Source: Pseudomonas ekonensis (GTDB taxonomy: Bacteria; Pseudomonadota; Gammaproteobacteria; Pseudomonadales; Pseudomonadaceae). From it: DNA of 64,000 nucleotides. The notes beneath the pieces are model-generated. The model was not told the DNA's origin. It did not search any database and saw only the letters and a program-made list of their open reading frames with translations. Positions within the stretch are counted from its first letter, which is position 1. The number at the start of each line of letters is the position of its first letter. Shown here in pieces: positions 18,961 through 27,579 of the stretch. The position numbers and the translations under genes were made by a program. Location of the stretch: the NCBI RefSeq assembly GCF_019145435.1, contig NZ_JAHSTS010000003.1:62001-126000 (forward strand), read 5' to 3'.

Positions 18961-19048
18961 GTGGGAGCGAGCCTGCTCGCGATGGGGCCGTCAGGTTCGA
19001 CCGTTGGGTCGGCCGACAGACCGCCATCGCGGGCAAACCCGCTCCCAC
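18961..19048. repeat. REPIN (two inverted REP sequences)
   Basis: The left half at 18961-18985 begins GTGGGAGCGAGCCTGCTCGC. The right half at 19024-19048 is its near-reverse complement, ending GCTCCCAC. About 38 bp lies between them. This is the common Pseudomonas REP doublet mobilised by RAYT transposases; none is encoded in the window. It sits downstream of terC. Confidence 0.85.
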
Positions 19049-19073
19049 AGGGTGTGGCGAATGACCTGGCGGG

Positions 19074-19841
19074 TTACTGGCCCGGCACGTCCTTGCGCAG
19101 TTTCACCGGCGCCTGCTGCTGTTTCTTGCGGGCGATCGCGCCGCGCATCTTGATGTTGATCGCTTCGACGGCCAGCGAGAACGCCATGGCGAAGTAGACG
19201 TAGCCTTTTGGCACATGCACGTCGAACGCTTCGGCGATCAGCACGGTGCCGACCACCAGCAGGAACGACAGCGCGAGCATCTTCAGCGACGGGTGCTTGT
19301 CGATGAACTCGCTGATCTTGCCCGAGGCCAGCATCATCACCAGCACGGCCACGACGATCGCGGCGACCATGACCGGCACGTGGGAGACCATGCCCACGGC
19401 GGTGATGACCGAGTCCAGGGAGAACACGATGTCGATGATCGCGATCTGGATGATCGTGTAGAAGAAATTGCCGCCCTTGCCCGAAGGCGCGTCGTCGCTT
19501 TCGTCTTCGCCCTCCAGCGCGTGGTACATCTCCTGGGAGCTTTTCCACAAAAGGAACAGGCCGCCGAAGAACAGGATCAGGTCGCGGCCGGAGATGCCCT
19601 GGCCGAACACCACGAACAGGTCGGCGGTCAGGCGCATGACCCAGGTGATCGACAGCAGCAGCAGGATCCGGGTGATCATGGCCAGGCCCAGGCCGAAGAT
19701 GCGGGTGCGGGCCTGCATGTGCTTGGGCATGCGGCTGACCAGGATCGAAATCATGATGATGTTATCGATCCCCAGGACGATCTCCAGGGCGGTCAGGGTG
19801 AAGAAGGCAACCCAGATCTCAGGGTTGGTCAGCCATTCCAT
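19074..19841 (-). CDS. TerC-family integral membrane protein
   Basis: A 255-residue polytopic membrane protein of the TerC/YoaE type without CBS domains. It begins MEWLTNPEIWVAFFTLTALEIVLGIDNI, with the conserved acidic residues of the family in helices 1 and later (FSLDSVITAVGM). Family members are implicated in metal (Mn or Ca) homeostasis or in metalation of exported proteins; which applies here is not visible. It stands alone between a REPIN and the citrate transporter, with 70 bp to the latter on the same strand. Confidence 0.9.
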   Translation of the reverse strand: MEWLTNPEIWVAFFTLTALEIVLGIDNIIMISILVSRMPKHMQARTRIFGLGLAMITRILLLLSITWVMRLTADLFVVFGQGISGRDLILFFGGLFLLWKSSQEMYHALEGEDESDDAPSGKGGNFFYTIIQIAIIDIVFSLDSVITAVGMVSHVPVMVAAIVVAVLVMMLASGKISEFIDKHPSLKMLALSFLLVVGTVLIAEAFDVHVPKGYVYFAMAFSLAVEAINIKMRGAIARKKQQQAPVKLRKDVPGQ

Positions 19842-19911
19842 GTGTATTCCTTTGAGCGAGTGTTAAACCACGACGCCAGCATGGCGCTGGCGGCGTGGAG
19901 GTTTGATGCCG

Positions 19912-21219
19912 TTACAGCGTGCTGAACAGCGGGAACGTCCCCAACAGCAGCGCGGCCGCCAGTATGCACAGGCAGACCAGCACTGCCCACTTGAGCGTGA
20001 AGCGCTGGTGGTCGCCGAACTCGATCCCGGCCAGGGCCACCAGCAGGTAGGTGGACGGCACCAGCGGGCTGAGCAGGTGGACGGGCTGGCCGACGATCGA
20101 GGCACGGGCCATTTCCACCGCGGTGATGCCGTAATGGCTGGCCGCTTCGGACAGCACCGGCAGCACGCCGTAGTAGAACGCATCGTTCGACATGAAGAAC
20201 GTGAACGGCATGCTCACCAGCGCCGTGATCACCGCCAGGTAAGGGCCCAGGAAATCGGGGATCACCGCCAGCAGGCTCTTGGACATGGCGTCGACCATGC
20301 CGGTGCCCGACAGGATACCGGTGAAGATGCCCGCCGCGAAGATCAGGCTGACCACTGACAGCACGCTGCCGGCGTGGGCCGCGACACGGTCCTTCTGCTG
20401 CTGCAGGCAAGGGTAGTTGACGATCATCGCGATGCTGAACGCCACCATGAACAGCACCGGCAGCGGCAGCAGGCCGGCGATCAGGGTGCACATCAGGGCC
20501 AGGGTCAGCAGGCCGTTGAACCAGATCAGCTTCGGACGGCGGGCGTCCGGGAACTGCGACACGCTGATTTCGCTGTGGTCGATCTCGTCGCCGACCAGGT
20601 GCAGCTCGCCCAGGCGCGCACGCTCACGCTTGCCGTAGAAGTAGGCGATGACCAGGATCGCCACCACGCCGGCGGCCATGGCCGGAATCATCGGCACGAA
20701 GATGTCCGACGGATCCACGTGCAGCGCACTGGCGGCACGGGCGGTCGGGCCGCCCCACGGGGTCATGTTCATCACGCCGCCGGCGAGGATGATCAGGCCG
20801 GCCATGATCCGCGGGCTCATGCCGATGCGGCTGTACAGCGGCAGCATGGCGGCCACGCAGATCATGTAGGTGGTCGCGCCGTCGCCGTCGAGGGACACGA
20901 CGAGCGCCAGGACGGCGGTGCCGACCGACACCTTCAGCGGGTCGCCCTTGACCAGCTTGAGGATCTTGCGCACGGCCGGGTCGAACAGGCCGGAGTCGAT
21001 CATCAGGGCGAAGTACAGGATGGCGAACATCAGCATCACGCCGGTCGGCGCAAGCTTGGTGATGCCTTCGAGCATCATCGGGCCGATCTTCGGCGCAAAG
21101 CCGCCGAACAGCGCGAACAGGATCGGGATGATGATCAAGGCGATCAGCGCGGACAGGCGCTTGGTCATGATCAGGAACATGAACGTGATGACCATGGCGA
21201 AGCCAAGGAAAGTCAGCAT
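19912..21219 (-). CDS. CitMHS-family citrate:proton/metal symporter
   Basis: A 435-residue carrier with about 12 transmembrane helices. Family signatures include LDGDGATTYMICVAAMLPLY, GGVMNMTPWGGPTARAASAL, a cytoplasmic charged loop (YGKRERARLGELHLVGDEIDHS) and FTFFMSNDAFYYGVLPVL. The family imports citrate with protons or as a metal-citrate complex. No adjacent two-component regulator or tricarboxylate genes are seen. P. aeruginosa has a similar transporter (citA) in the same neighbourhood as gltP-algB, from memory. Confidence 0.92.
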   Translation of the reverse strand: MLTFLGFAMVITFMFLIMTKRLSALIALIIIPILFALFGGFAPKIGPMMLEGITKLAPTGVMLMFAILYFALMIDSGLFDPAVRKILKLVKGDPLKVSVGTAVLALVVSLDGDGATTYMICVAAMLPLYSRIGMSPRIMAGLIILAGGVMNMTPWGGPTARAASALHVDPSDIFVPMIPAMAAGVVAILVIAYFYGKRERARLGELHLVGDEIDHSEISVSQFPDARRPKLIWFNGLLTLALMCTLIAGLLPLPVLFMVAFSIAMIVNYPCLQQQKDRVAAHAGSVLSVVSLIFAAGIFTGILSGTGMVDAMSKSLLAVIPDFLGPYLAVITALVSMPFTFFMSNDAFYYGVLPVLSEAASHYGITAVEMARASIVGQPVHLLSPLVPSTYLLVALAGIEFGDHQRFTLKWAVLVCLCILAAALLLGTFPLFSTL

Positions 21220-21540
21220 GGGGATACTCCAGGCGTAGCGCGGCTAGGGAATGGGCGGACCTTGGGGATCAGCGCAGAACGGGAAGCACGGAACGTACGG
21301 GCGGAGTGACAGCGAGGAGGCGGGTTGCAGAGGACATCAGAATCACCATTGTTGTTGTTAATTGGGCCGCACGGGCGAGGTTGCGCACGCATTGGCCAGC
21401 CGGTCTGGTGCCGGCAGTGGGGGCGATCCTAATCGGGGAAGCTTTCAGCCAGCTTTCGCCGGCGAAAGCTTTGGGCGAACGGCCAACCGGCCGTCGGAAG
21501 CGGCTAGAGTCAATGGATCCGGGCACGGGAGGGAAGGGTC
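21220..21540. other. Divergent intergenic region
   Basis: 321 bp between the left-reading citrate transporter and the right-reading GFA gene. It must hold promoters for both. I see no ORF, no terminator and no clear -35/-10 pair. Confidence 0.5.
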
Positions 21541-21942
21541 ATGAACGAACTGCACCACGGCGGCTGCCACTGCGGACACATCCGCTATCAGATCAGCGGG
21601 CCCCTGCATGACATCGCCCACTGCCATTGCTCGATCTGCCGGCGGGTCAGCGGCGGCATCGTCACCACGTGGCTGACGGCGCCGGCGGCGCAGTTCCGCT
21701 GGCTGGCCGGCACGCCGGCGCGCTATGAGTCGTCGGACACCTGCACGCGGTTCTTCTGCCCGCAGTGCGGAGCGCAGCTGGCGCTGGCGACACGGCTGAG
21801 CCCCGAGAGCATCGACGTCACCGTCGCCACCCTCGACCACCCGGAACAGGCGCCGGCCGACCGGCACATCTGGACCGACAGCCGGCTGCCGTGGCTGCAC
21901 CTGGACGAGCACTTGCCGGGGGAGCCGGAAGAAACCCTCTGA
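21541..21942 (+). CDS. GFA-family (Mss4-like) zinc protein
   Basis: A 133-residue protein of the glutathione-dependent formaldehyde-activating enzyme family. Zinc-binding cysteines appear as GGCHCGHIRY (first pair), HCHCSICRR (second set) and FFCPQCGAQL (last pair). The fold is complete. Members of this family are diverse, and the original formaldehyde activity is known for few of them, so the substrate is unknown. Its stop abuts the stop of the convergent gene at 21943. Confidence 0.9.
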   Translation: MNELHHGGCHCGHIRYQISGPLHDIAHCHCSICRRVSGGIVTTWLTAPAAQFRWLAGTPARYESSDTCTRFFCPQCGAQLALATRLSPESIDVTVATLDHPEQAPADRHIWTDSRLPWLHLDEHLPGEPEETL

Positions 21943-22269
21943 TCAGAAAATGGACAGGTCCAGCGGCCGCACCGCGCCCATCCAGATCGCGTGCTCGGTG
22001 TGGTCGAGCAGGTCGTCGCCGGTGTCCGGGTGCAGGAACACCACCAGCCCCTTGCGGTTGAGCGCCAGCCACGGCAGCACATCGCCCAGCAGTTCGGGGC
22101 CGAACGCCAGTTGGCAGCTCCAGTCCGGGTGCGGGCCCACCGGGCGCTCGTGCATCCGCCCCATCGTCAGGGCAAACCGTTGCGCGGCCTGTTCGCACAA
22201 CGCCCGGGCCTGGCCGATCGTGCCGGCATCGTAGTAGATGTGGGCGTGATAACCCTTGATCTGTCGCAT
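21943..22269 (-). CDS. DOPA 4,5-dioxygenase family protein
   Basis: A 108-residue small protein starting MRQIKGYHAHIYYDAGTIGQA, the family's N-terminal signature with the metal-binding HAH pair. Later conserved features are MGRMHERPVGPHPDWSCQLAF and GLVVFLHPDTGDD, with further His residues for the metal site. Fungal members open the DOPA ring; bacterial substrates are mostly undefined. I chose ATG 22269 because the upstream in-frame extension overlaps the LysR gene and is not conserved-looking. Confidence 0.88.
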   Translation of the reverse strand: MRQIKGYHAHIYYDAGTIGQARALCEQAAQRFALTMGRMHERPVGPHPDWSCQLAFGPELLGDVLPWLALNRKGLVVFLHPDTGDDLLDHTEHAIWMGAVRPLDLSIF

Positions 22270-22301
22270 CTGCAATCCTCTGCATCGAAATTGAAAGCCG
22301 C

Positions 22302-23252
22302 TCACACCGCCACCGAAGGCAACGGCAGCCCGTTCAACGACTGGGCGCTGTCGGCCTGCTCGGCCATCAGCCAGTCGACGAACCGTTGAATCAGCGCCCC
22401 ACGTCGCTTGCGCGGCGGCAGCACCACGTAATAGCCGAGCCGCGACAGGGTGGTCTCGGCGATGGGCCGGCACAGCAAGCCTTGGGTCAGCAAGTTATCC
22501 ACAAGGTGGCGCCAGCCGATGGCCACGCCCTGGCCGCCGATGGCCGCCTGGATCAGCAGCGTGTAGTTGTCGAAGCGCAACTGCCCCGGCGCCGGCGGGG
22601 TGGTGAGGCCGAGTTCGCGGAACAGCCCGCTCCAGTCGAACCAACGGCTGCTGTTCTCGCCCCGCAGGTGCAGCAGCGGAAACTCCAGCAACGCCGTGGG
22701 CGACAGGGGCAGGGCGCGGTCCTTGAGCAGTTGCGGGCTGCACACCGGAAACACTTCTTCGCTGAACAGCCAGTGGCTTTCGCCCTGCTTGAAGCGCCCG
22801 TCGCCGAACAGCACCGCCACATCGATGTCGGTGCGCAGCATGTTGTGGCTGCGCTCGCTGGTCACCAGGCTCACGTCCACCTGCGGGTTGGCCGCGTGGA
22901 AACGGTGCAGGCGCGGCATCAGCCAGTACGCGGCGAAGGCGAAGTCGGTGGCGACCTGCAACACCTCATGCTGCTGTTGTGCGCTGATCGCGCTCAATCC
23001 TGCGTCGATATTCTGTAAACCGAGGGCAACCTGTTCGAACAGCAACGCACCGACCTCGGTCAGGCCGATGCCCCGGTAGATCCGGTCGAACAACCGCGCG
23101 CCGAGCTGTTCCTCCAGCCGCTTGATCTGCTGGCTGACGGCCGGTTGCGTGGTGCCCAGCTCCACCGCCGCAGCGGTGAAACTGCGGTGACGGGCCGCCG
23201 CCTCGAAGGCGCGCAGCAGGTCCAGCGAAAGGTCGCCAAGGGCTTCATACAT
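22302..23252 (-). CDS. betR: LysR-type regulator of choline sulfate use
   Basis: A 316-residue LysR-family regulator. The N-terminal winged helix-turn-helix spans about 8-67 (DLLRAFEAAARHRSFTAAAVELGTTQPAVSQQIKRLEEQLG). An effector domain of about 220 residues follows (LQVATDFAFAAYWLMPRLHRFH, QAAIGGQGVAIGWRHLVDNLL). It is divergent from the choline-sulfatase gene with 114 bp between them, the usual arrangement for an autoregulated LysR activator. The ligand is probably choline-O-sulfate or choline; this is inferred from context. A perfect DnaA box lies inside the gene at 22495-22503. Confidence 0.85.
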   Translation of the reverse strand: MYEALGDLSLDLLRAFEAAARHRSFTAAAVELGTTQPAVSQQIKRLEEQLGARLFDRIYRGIGLTEVGALLFEQVALGLQNIDAGLSAISAQQQHEVLQVATDFAFAAYWLMPRLHRFHAANPQVDVSLVTSERSHNMLRTDIDVAVLFGDGRFKQGESHWLFSEEVFPVCSPQLLKDRALPLSPTALLEFPLLHLRGENSSRWFDWSGLFRELGLTTPPAPGQLRFDNYTLLIQAAIGGQGVAIGWRHLVDNLLTQGLLCRPIAETTLSRLGYYVVLPPRKRRGALIQRFVDWLMAEQADSAQSLNGLPLPSVAV

Positions 23253-23366
23253 AAGCAGTGCTTATCCTAGTCATTGTTCGGCGCGGGCTTTACCGAACCG
23301 GGCACGGAATCCATGCTCAATCGCAGCAATGTCGCATAACTCTCCACTATGGAATGCCGCGATCAC

Positions 23367-24881
23367 ATGAAGCGCAAGAACATTCTTTTCATCATGGCCG
23401 ATCAAATGGCCGCGCCCATGCTGCCGTTCTACGGCCCGTCGCCCGTCAAGCTGCCGAACCTCAGCCGCCTCGCCGAACAGGGCGTGGTGTTCGACGCCGC
23501 CTACTGCAACAGCCCGCTGTGCGCGCCGTCGCGCTTCACCCTGGTCAGCGGTCAGTTGCCCAGCAAGATCGGCGCCTACGACAACGCCGCCGATTTCCCC
23601 GCCGACGTCCCGACCTACGCCCATTACCTGCGCCGCCTCGGCTACCGCACCGCGCTGTCGGGCAAGATGCACTTCTGCGGCCCGGACCAGTTGCACGGCT
23701 ACGAAGAACGCCTGACCAGCGACATCTACCCCGCCGACTACGGCTGGGCGGTGAACTGGGACGAGCCGGGCGTGCGCCCCAGCTGGTACCACAACATGTC
23801 CTCGGTGCTGCAGGCCGGGCCGTGCGTGCGCACCAACCAGCTCGATTTCGACGAAGAAGTGGTGTTCAAGGCCCGGCAGTACCTGTACGACCATGTCCGC
23901 GAGGACGGCGACCGGCCGTTCTGCCTGACCGTGTCGATGACCCACCCGCACGACCCGTACACGATTCCCAAGGCATTCTGGGACCTGTACGACAATGCCG
24001 ACATCCCGCTTCCGGCCACCCCGGAACAACATTCGCTCGATCCGCATTCCCAACGCCTGCTCAAGGTCTACGACCTGTGGGACAAGCCGCTGCCTGTGGA
24101 TAAGATCCGTGACGCGCGCCGGGCCTACTTCGGTGCGTGCAGCTACATCGACGACAACGTCGGCAAACTCCTGCAGACCCTGGAGGAAACCGGGCTGGCC
24201 GACGACACCGTCATCGTGTTCTCCGGCGACCACGGCGACATGCTCGGCGAGCGCGGTCTCTGGTACAAAATGCACTGGTTCGAGATGGCCGCCCGGGTGC
24301 CGCTGCTGGTCAGCGCCCCCGGCCAATTCGGCGCCCGCCGCGTCAGCGCCGCCGTGTCCACCGCCGACCTGCTGCCGACGTTCGTCGAACTGGCCGGCGG
24401 CAGCCTGGAACCCGGGCTGCCGCTGGACGGCCGGTCACTGGTGCCGCACCTGCAAGGGCAGGGCGGGCACGACGAAGCGTTCGGCGAGTACATGGCCGAA
24501 GGCACGGTGGGCCCGCTGATGATGATCCGGCGCGGTGCCTACAAGTTTATCTACAGTGAAGACGACCCTTGCCTGCTGTTTGACGTGGACAACGACCCGC
24601 GTGAACAGGAGGAACTCAGCCATTCACCGCAACATCGCCAGTTGTTCGACGATTTTCTCGCCGAGGCGCGGGCCCGCTGGGACATCCCGGCGATCCGCCG
24701 GGACGTGCTCGCCAGCCAGCGCCGGCGGCGCTTCGTCGCCGGGGCGCTGACACTCGGCACACTCAAGAGCTGGGATCACCAGCCGCTGGTGGACGCCAGC
24801 CAGCAGTACATGCGCAACCACATCGACCTCGATGACCTGGAGCGCAAGGCCCGTTATCCACAACCCTGCCAAAACCAATAA
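23367..24881 (+). CDS. betC: Choline-sulfatase
   Basis: A 504-residue type I sulfatase that cleaves choline-O-sulfate to choline and sulfate. The metal pocket starts with MADQ (Asp12 region). The sulfatase signature is C52-A-P-S-R, where Cys is converted to formylglycine. Later metal and substrate residues are in HPHDPY, SGDHGDMLGERGLWYKMHWFE and the C-terminal SWDHQPL, typical of choline sulfatases. ATG 23367 is preferred to the upstream in-frame ATG 23349 because family members begin with MKRKNILFIMADQ. No signal peptide is seen, so the enzyme is cytoplasmic. It lies 16 bp upstream of the choline-binding protein gene. Confidence 0.95.
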   Translation: MKRKNILFIMADQMAAPMLPFYGPSPVKLPNLSRLAEQGVVFDAAYCNSPLCAPSRFTLVSGQLPSKIGAYDNAADFPADVPTYAHYLRRLGYRTALSGKMHFCGPDQLHGYEERLTSDIYPADYGWAVNWDEPGVRPSWYHNMSSVLQAGPCVRTNQLDFDEEVVFKARQYLYDHVREDGDRPFCLTVSMTHPHDPYTIPKAFWDLYDNADIPLPATPEQHSLDPHSQRLLKVYDLWDKPLPVDKIRDARRAYFGACSYIDDNVGKLLQTLEETGLADDTVIVFSGDHGDMLGERGLWYKMHWFEMAARVPLLVSAPGQFGARRVSAAVSTADLLPTFVELAGGSLEPGLPLDGRSLVPHLQGQGGHDEAFGEYMAEGTVGPLMMIRRGAYKFIYSEDDPCLLFDVDNDPREQEELSHSPQHRQLFDDFLAEARARWDIPAIRRDVLASQRRRRFVAGALTLGTLKSWDHQPLVDASQQYMRNHIDLDDLERKARYPQPCQNQ

Positions 24882-24897
24882 CGCAAAGGGGAAGTCC

Positions 24898-25818
24898 ATG
24901 GTCAAGTTATCCACAATCGTGACGGTCGGCCTGCTCGCGCTGGGCAGCGCCCAGGCCTGGGCCGAGGCAAGCTGCGAAACCGTGAAGATGGCCGACCCCG
25001 GCTGGAGCGACATCGCCGCCACCAACGCCATCACCGGGTTCCTGCTGGACGGCATGGGCTACAAGCCCAAGGTCGACACCCTCGCGGTGCCGATCACCTT
25101 CGGCGGCCTGAAGGACGGCCAGGTCGATGTGTTCCTCGGCAACTGGATGCCGGCGCAGCAGGGGTTCTACGACAAGTTCGTGGCCACCGGCGACGTCACC
25201 CAACTGGCGAAGAACCTCGACGGCACCGAATTCACCCTGGCCGTGCCGGACTACGTGTGGGACGCCGGCGTGCACGACTTCGCCGACCTGAACAAGTACG
25301 CCGACAAGTTCGACAAGAAGATCTACGGCATCGGCTCCGGCGCGCCGGCCAACATTTCCTTGCAGGAGATGATCAAGAAGGACGACTTCGGCATGGGCCA
25401 GTGGAAACTGATCGAGTCCAGCGAACAGGCGATGCTCGCCGAAGTGTCGCGGGCGGTGAAGAAACAGAAGTTCGTCACCTTCCTCGGCTGGACGCCGCAC
25501 CCGATGAACGTCCAACTGAAAATGCATTACCTCAAGGGCGGCGAGAAGTACTTCGGCGACACCGGCAGCGTCCACACCCTGACCCGCAAAGGCTACGCCG
25601 AGGCCTGCCCGAACGTGGGCAGGCTGCTGACCAACCTGTCGTTCACCCAGCAGATGGAGAACAGCATCATGGCCGAGGTGGTGAACAAGAAGATCAGCAA
25701 CGCCGACGCGGCCAAGGCGTGGATCAAGGCCAACCCGGCGGTGCTGGAGAAATGGCTGGACGGGGTGAAGACCGTGGACGGCAAAGACGCGCTGCCTGCG
25801 GTCAGGGCCCGACTCTGA
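24898..25818 (+). CDS. choX: Choline ABC transporter substrate-binding protein (ChoX/BetX-like)
   Basis: A 306-residue periplasmic binding protein (OpuAC family). The signal peptide is MVKLSTIVTVGLLALGSAQAWA, cut near residue 22. The mature part has CETVKMADPGWSDIAATNAI, GGLKDGQVDVFLGNWMPAQ, PDYVWDAGVHDFADL and FLGWTPHPMNVQLKMHYL, with several Trp and Tyr residues that can form the aromatic cage for quaternary ammonium. The start is set by AAAGGGGAAG just upstream. No permease or ATPase gene lies beside it, so it must work with components encoded elsewhere. It is probably cotranscribed with betC. Confidence 0.92.
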   Translation: MVKLSTIVTVGLLALGSAQAWAEASCETVKMADPGWSDIAATNAITGFLLDGMGYKPKVDTLAVPITFGGLKDGQVDVFLGNWMPAQQGFYDKFVATGDVTQLAKNLDGTEFTLAVPDYVWDAGVHDFADLNKYADKFDKKIYGIGSGAPANISLQEMIKKDDFGMGQWKLIESSEQAMLAEVSRAVKKQKFVTFLGWTPHPMNVQLKMHYLKGGEKYFGDTGSVHTLTRKGYAEACPNVGRLLTNLSFTQQMENSIMAEVVNKKISNADAAKAWIKANPAVLEKWLDGVKTVDGKDALPAVRARL

Positions 25819-25832
25819 ATTGCCTGGGGCGA

Positions 25833-25937
25833 GCGGCAAGCGGTAAGCGGTAAGCGGTAAGCGGTAAGCGGTAAGCGGTAAGCGGCAAGCCGTAAGCGGC
25901 AAGCCGTAAGCTGCAAGCCGTAAGCTGCAAGCCGTAA
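25833..25937. repeat. Heptamer tandem repeat (GCNGYAA)15
   Basis: Fifteen uninterrupted 7-bp units. Units 2-7 are identical GCGGTAA. Later units alternate between GCGGCAA or GCTGCAA and GCCGTAA. The array lies between the choline-binding and SulP genes and ends 58 bp before the SulP start. It has no coding potential on the + strand. Confidence 0.95.
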
Positions 25938-25995
25938 GCCACCTGTGAGGGTGTGTGCCTGATACCCTTGCGCAAAATTCCATCCGAGAGGATCC

Positions 25996-27564
25996 ATGGC
26001 CCTCCCCAGCCGCCGTTCACTGCTGCCCTTCCTGACCTGGCTGCCCCGGCAAACCCGCGCCAGCGTCGGACGCGACCTGATCGTCGGCCTCAGCGGCGCG
26101 ATCCTCGCGCTGCCCCAGTCGGTCGCCTACGCCCTGATCGCCGGCCTGCCGCCGGAGTACGGGCTGTATGCGGCAATCGTTCCGGTGCTGATCGCCTGCC
26201 TGTGGGGCTCGTCCTGGCACCTGATCTGCGGGCCGACGGCGGCGATCTCGATCGTGCTGTACGCCAGCGTCAGCCCGTTGGCCGTCCCCGCCTCGCAGGA
26301 CTACGTCACCCTGATCCTGCTGCTGACCTTCCTGGCCGGGATCTTCCAGTGGCTGCTCGGCCTGCTGCGCTTCGGCGCCCTGGTGAACTTCGTGTCGCAC
26401 TCGGTGGTGCTCGGCTTCACCCTCGGTGCGGCGGTGGTGATCGCCGTCGGCCAGTTGCCGAACCTGCTGGGCCTGGACCTGCCCGCCAAGGCCACGGCGC
26501 TGGCGAGCCTGACCGACCTGCTGGGCCACCTGGGGGCTGTGGATAAGCCGTCGCTGGCCCTGGGCCTCGCCACGGTGGCGGTGGGCGCCGTGCTCAAGCG
26601 CCTGCTGCCGCGCTGGCCGACCCTGTTGATCACCCTGGCGCTGGGCAGCCTGCTGGTGTGGCTGTGGCCGGCGATGCTCGGCCATGTGCGGCTGGTCAGC
26701 GCGTTCACCGGCAGCCTGCCGCCGTTCAGTGCGCTGCCGCTGGATCTGGACCTGGTCCTGCGCCTGCTGCCCAGTGCGGTGGCGGTGGGCATGCTCGGGC
26801 TGGTCACCAGCCTGTCGATCGCCCGGTCCATCGCCGCCCGTTCGCAGCAGTTGCTCGACGCCAACCAGGAAGTCCGCGCCCAGGGGCTGTCGAACATCGT
26901 CGGCGCGTTCTTTTCCGGTTCGCTGTCCGCCGGGTCGTTCACCCGCTCCGGGCTGAGCTACGAGGCCGGCGCCTGCTCGCCGCTGGCCGGGGTGTTTTCG
27001 GCGGTGTGGGTGGCGCTGTTCGCACTGTTCGGCGCCGCGCTGATCGCGCACATTCCGATTCCGGCCATGGCCGGCAGCATCCTGCTGATCGCCTGGGGGC
27101 TGGTGGACCATCGCGGCATCCGCGCCTTGCTGCGGGTCAGCCGCGCCGAGTTCGCGGTGATGGCCCTGACCTGCGCCGCCACGCTGCTGCTGGAGCTGCA
27201 GACGGCGATCTACGCCGGGGTGCTGGCGTCGCTGTTCTTCTACCTCAAGCGCACCTCGCAGCCGCGGGTGCAGCATTGGCGCGACGGCGAGGACGATGTG
27301 CTGCGGGTCGGCGGCTCGATCTTCTTCGGCGCCAGCCACTACCTGCAGGTGCGCCTGCAACGCCTGCACGGCGCCCGGGTGGTGATCGAGGCGCAGCAGA
27401 TCAACTTCATCGATTACTCAGGGGTGGAGATGCTGCACCAGGAGGCCCGGCGCCTGCTGAGCCAGGACCGTTGCCTGACGTTGCGCCGGGCGCGGCCGCA
27501 GGTGGTCGAGGAACTGCTCAAACTGGAAGGGCCGCAGAAGTGCCCGATCCGCTTCGAGGACTGA
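25996..27564 (+). CDS. SulP-family anion transporter
   Basis: A 522-residue SulP carrier. The transmembrane domain starts with the family pattern GLSGAILALPQSVAYALIAGLPPEYGLYAAIVPVL. It contains SFTRSGLSYEAGACSPLAGVFSAV, and the C-terminal STAS domain spans about 425-515 (VVIEAQQINFIDYSGVEMLHQEARRL). Downstream of betC, the likely cargo is sulfate, perhaps removing sulfate released from choline sulfate or importing the ester; direction cannot be read from sequence. P. aeruginosa has a sulfate transporter gene in the same place near betC, from memory. A perfect DnaA box lies inside at 26538-26546. Confidence 0.9.
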   Translation: MALPSRRSLLPFLTWLPRQTRASVGRDLIVGLSGAILALPQSVAYALIAGLPPEYGLYAAIVPVLIACLWGSSWHLICGPTAAISIVLYASVSPLAVPASQDYVTLILLLTFLAGIFQWLLGLLRFGALVNFVSHSVVLGFTLGAAVVIAVGQLPNLLGLDLPAKATALASLTDLLGHLGAVDKPSLALGLATVAVGAVLKRLLPRWPTLLITLALGSLLVWLWPAMLGHVRLVSAFTGSLPPFSALPLDLDLVLRLLPSAVAVGMLGLVTSLSIARSIAARSQQLLDANQEVRAQGLSNIVGAFFSGSLSAGSFTRSGLSYEAGACSPLAGVFSAVWVALFALFGAALIAHIPIPAMAGSILLIAWGLVDHRGIRALLRVSRAEFAVMALTCAATLLLELQTAIYAGVLASLFFYLKRTSQPRVQHWRDGEDDVLRVGGSIFFGASHYLQVRLQRLHGARVVIEAQQINFIDYSGVEMLHQEARRLLSQDRCLTLRRARPQVVEELLKLEGPQKCPIRFED

Positions 27565-27579
27565 CCCGCCCCTGTGGGG

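Noticed and set aside
25833..25937. Possible CRISPR array
   Set aside because: The units are 7 bp with no spacers, and no cas gene is in the window.
25802..25997. Minus-strand ORFs with repeated LTAYRLP units over the heptamer array
   Set aside because: The peptide repeat is only the translation of the 7-bp tandem repeat in one frame; no ribosome site or homology is visible.
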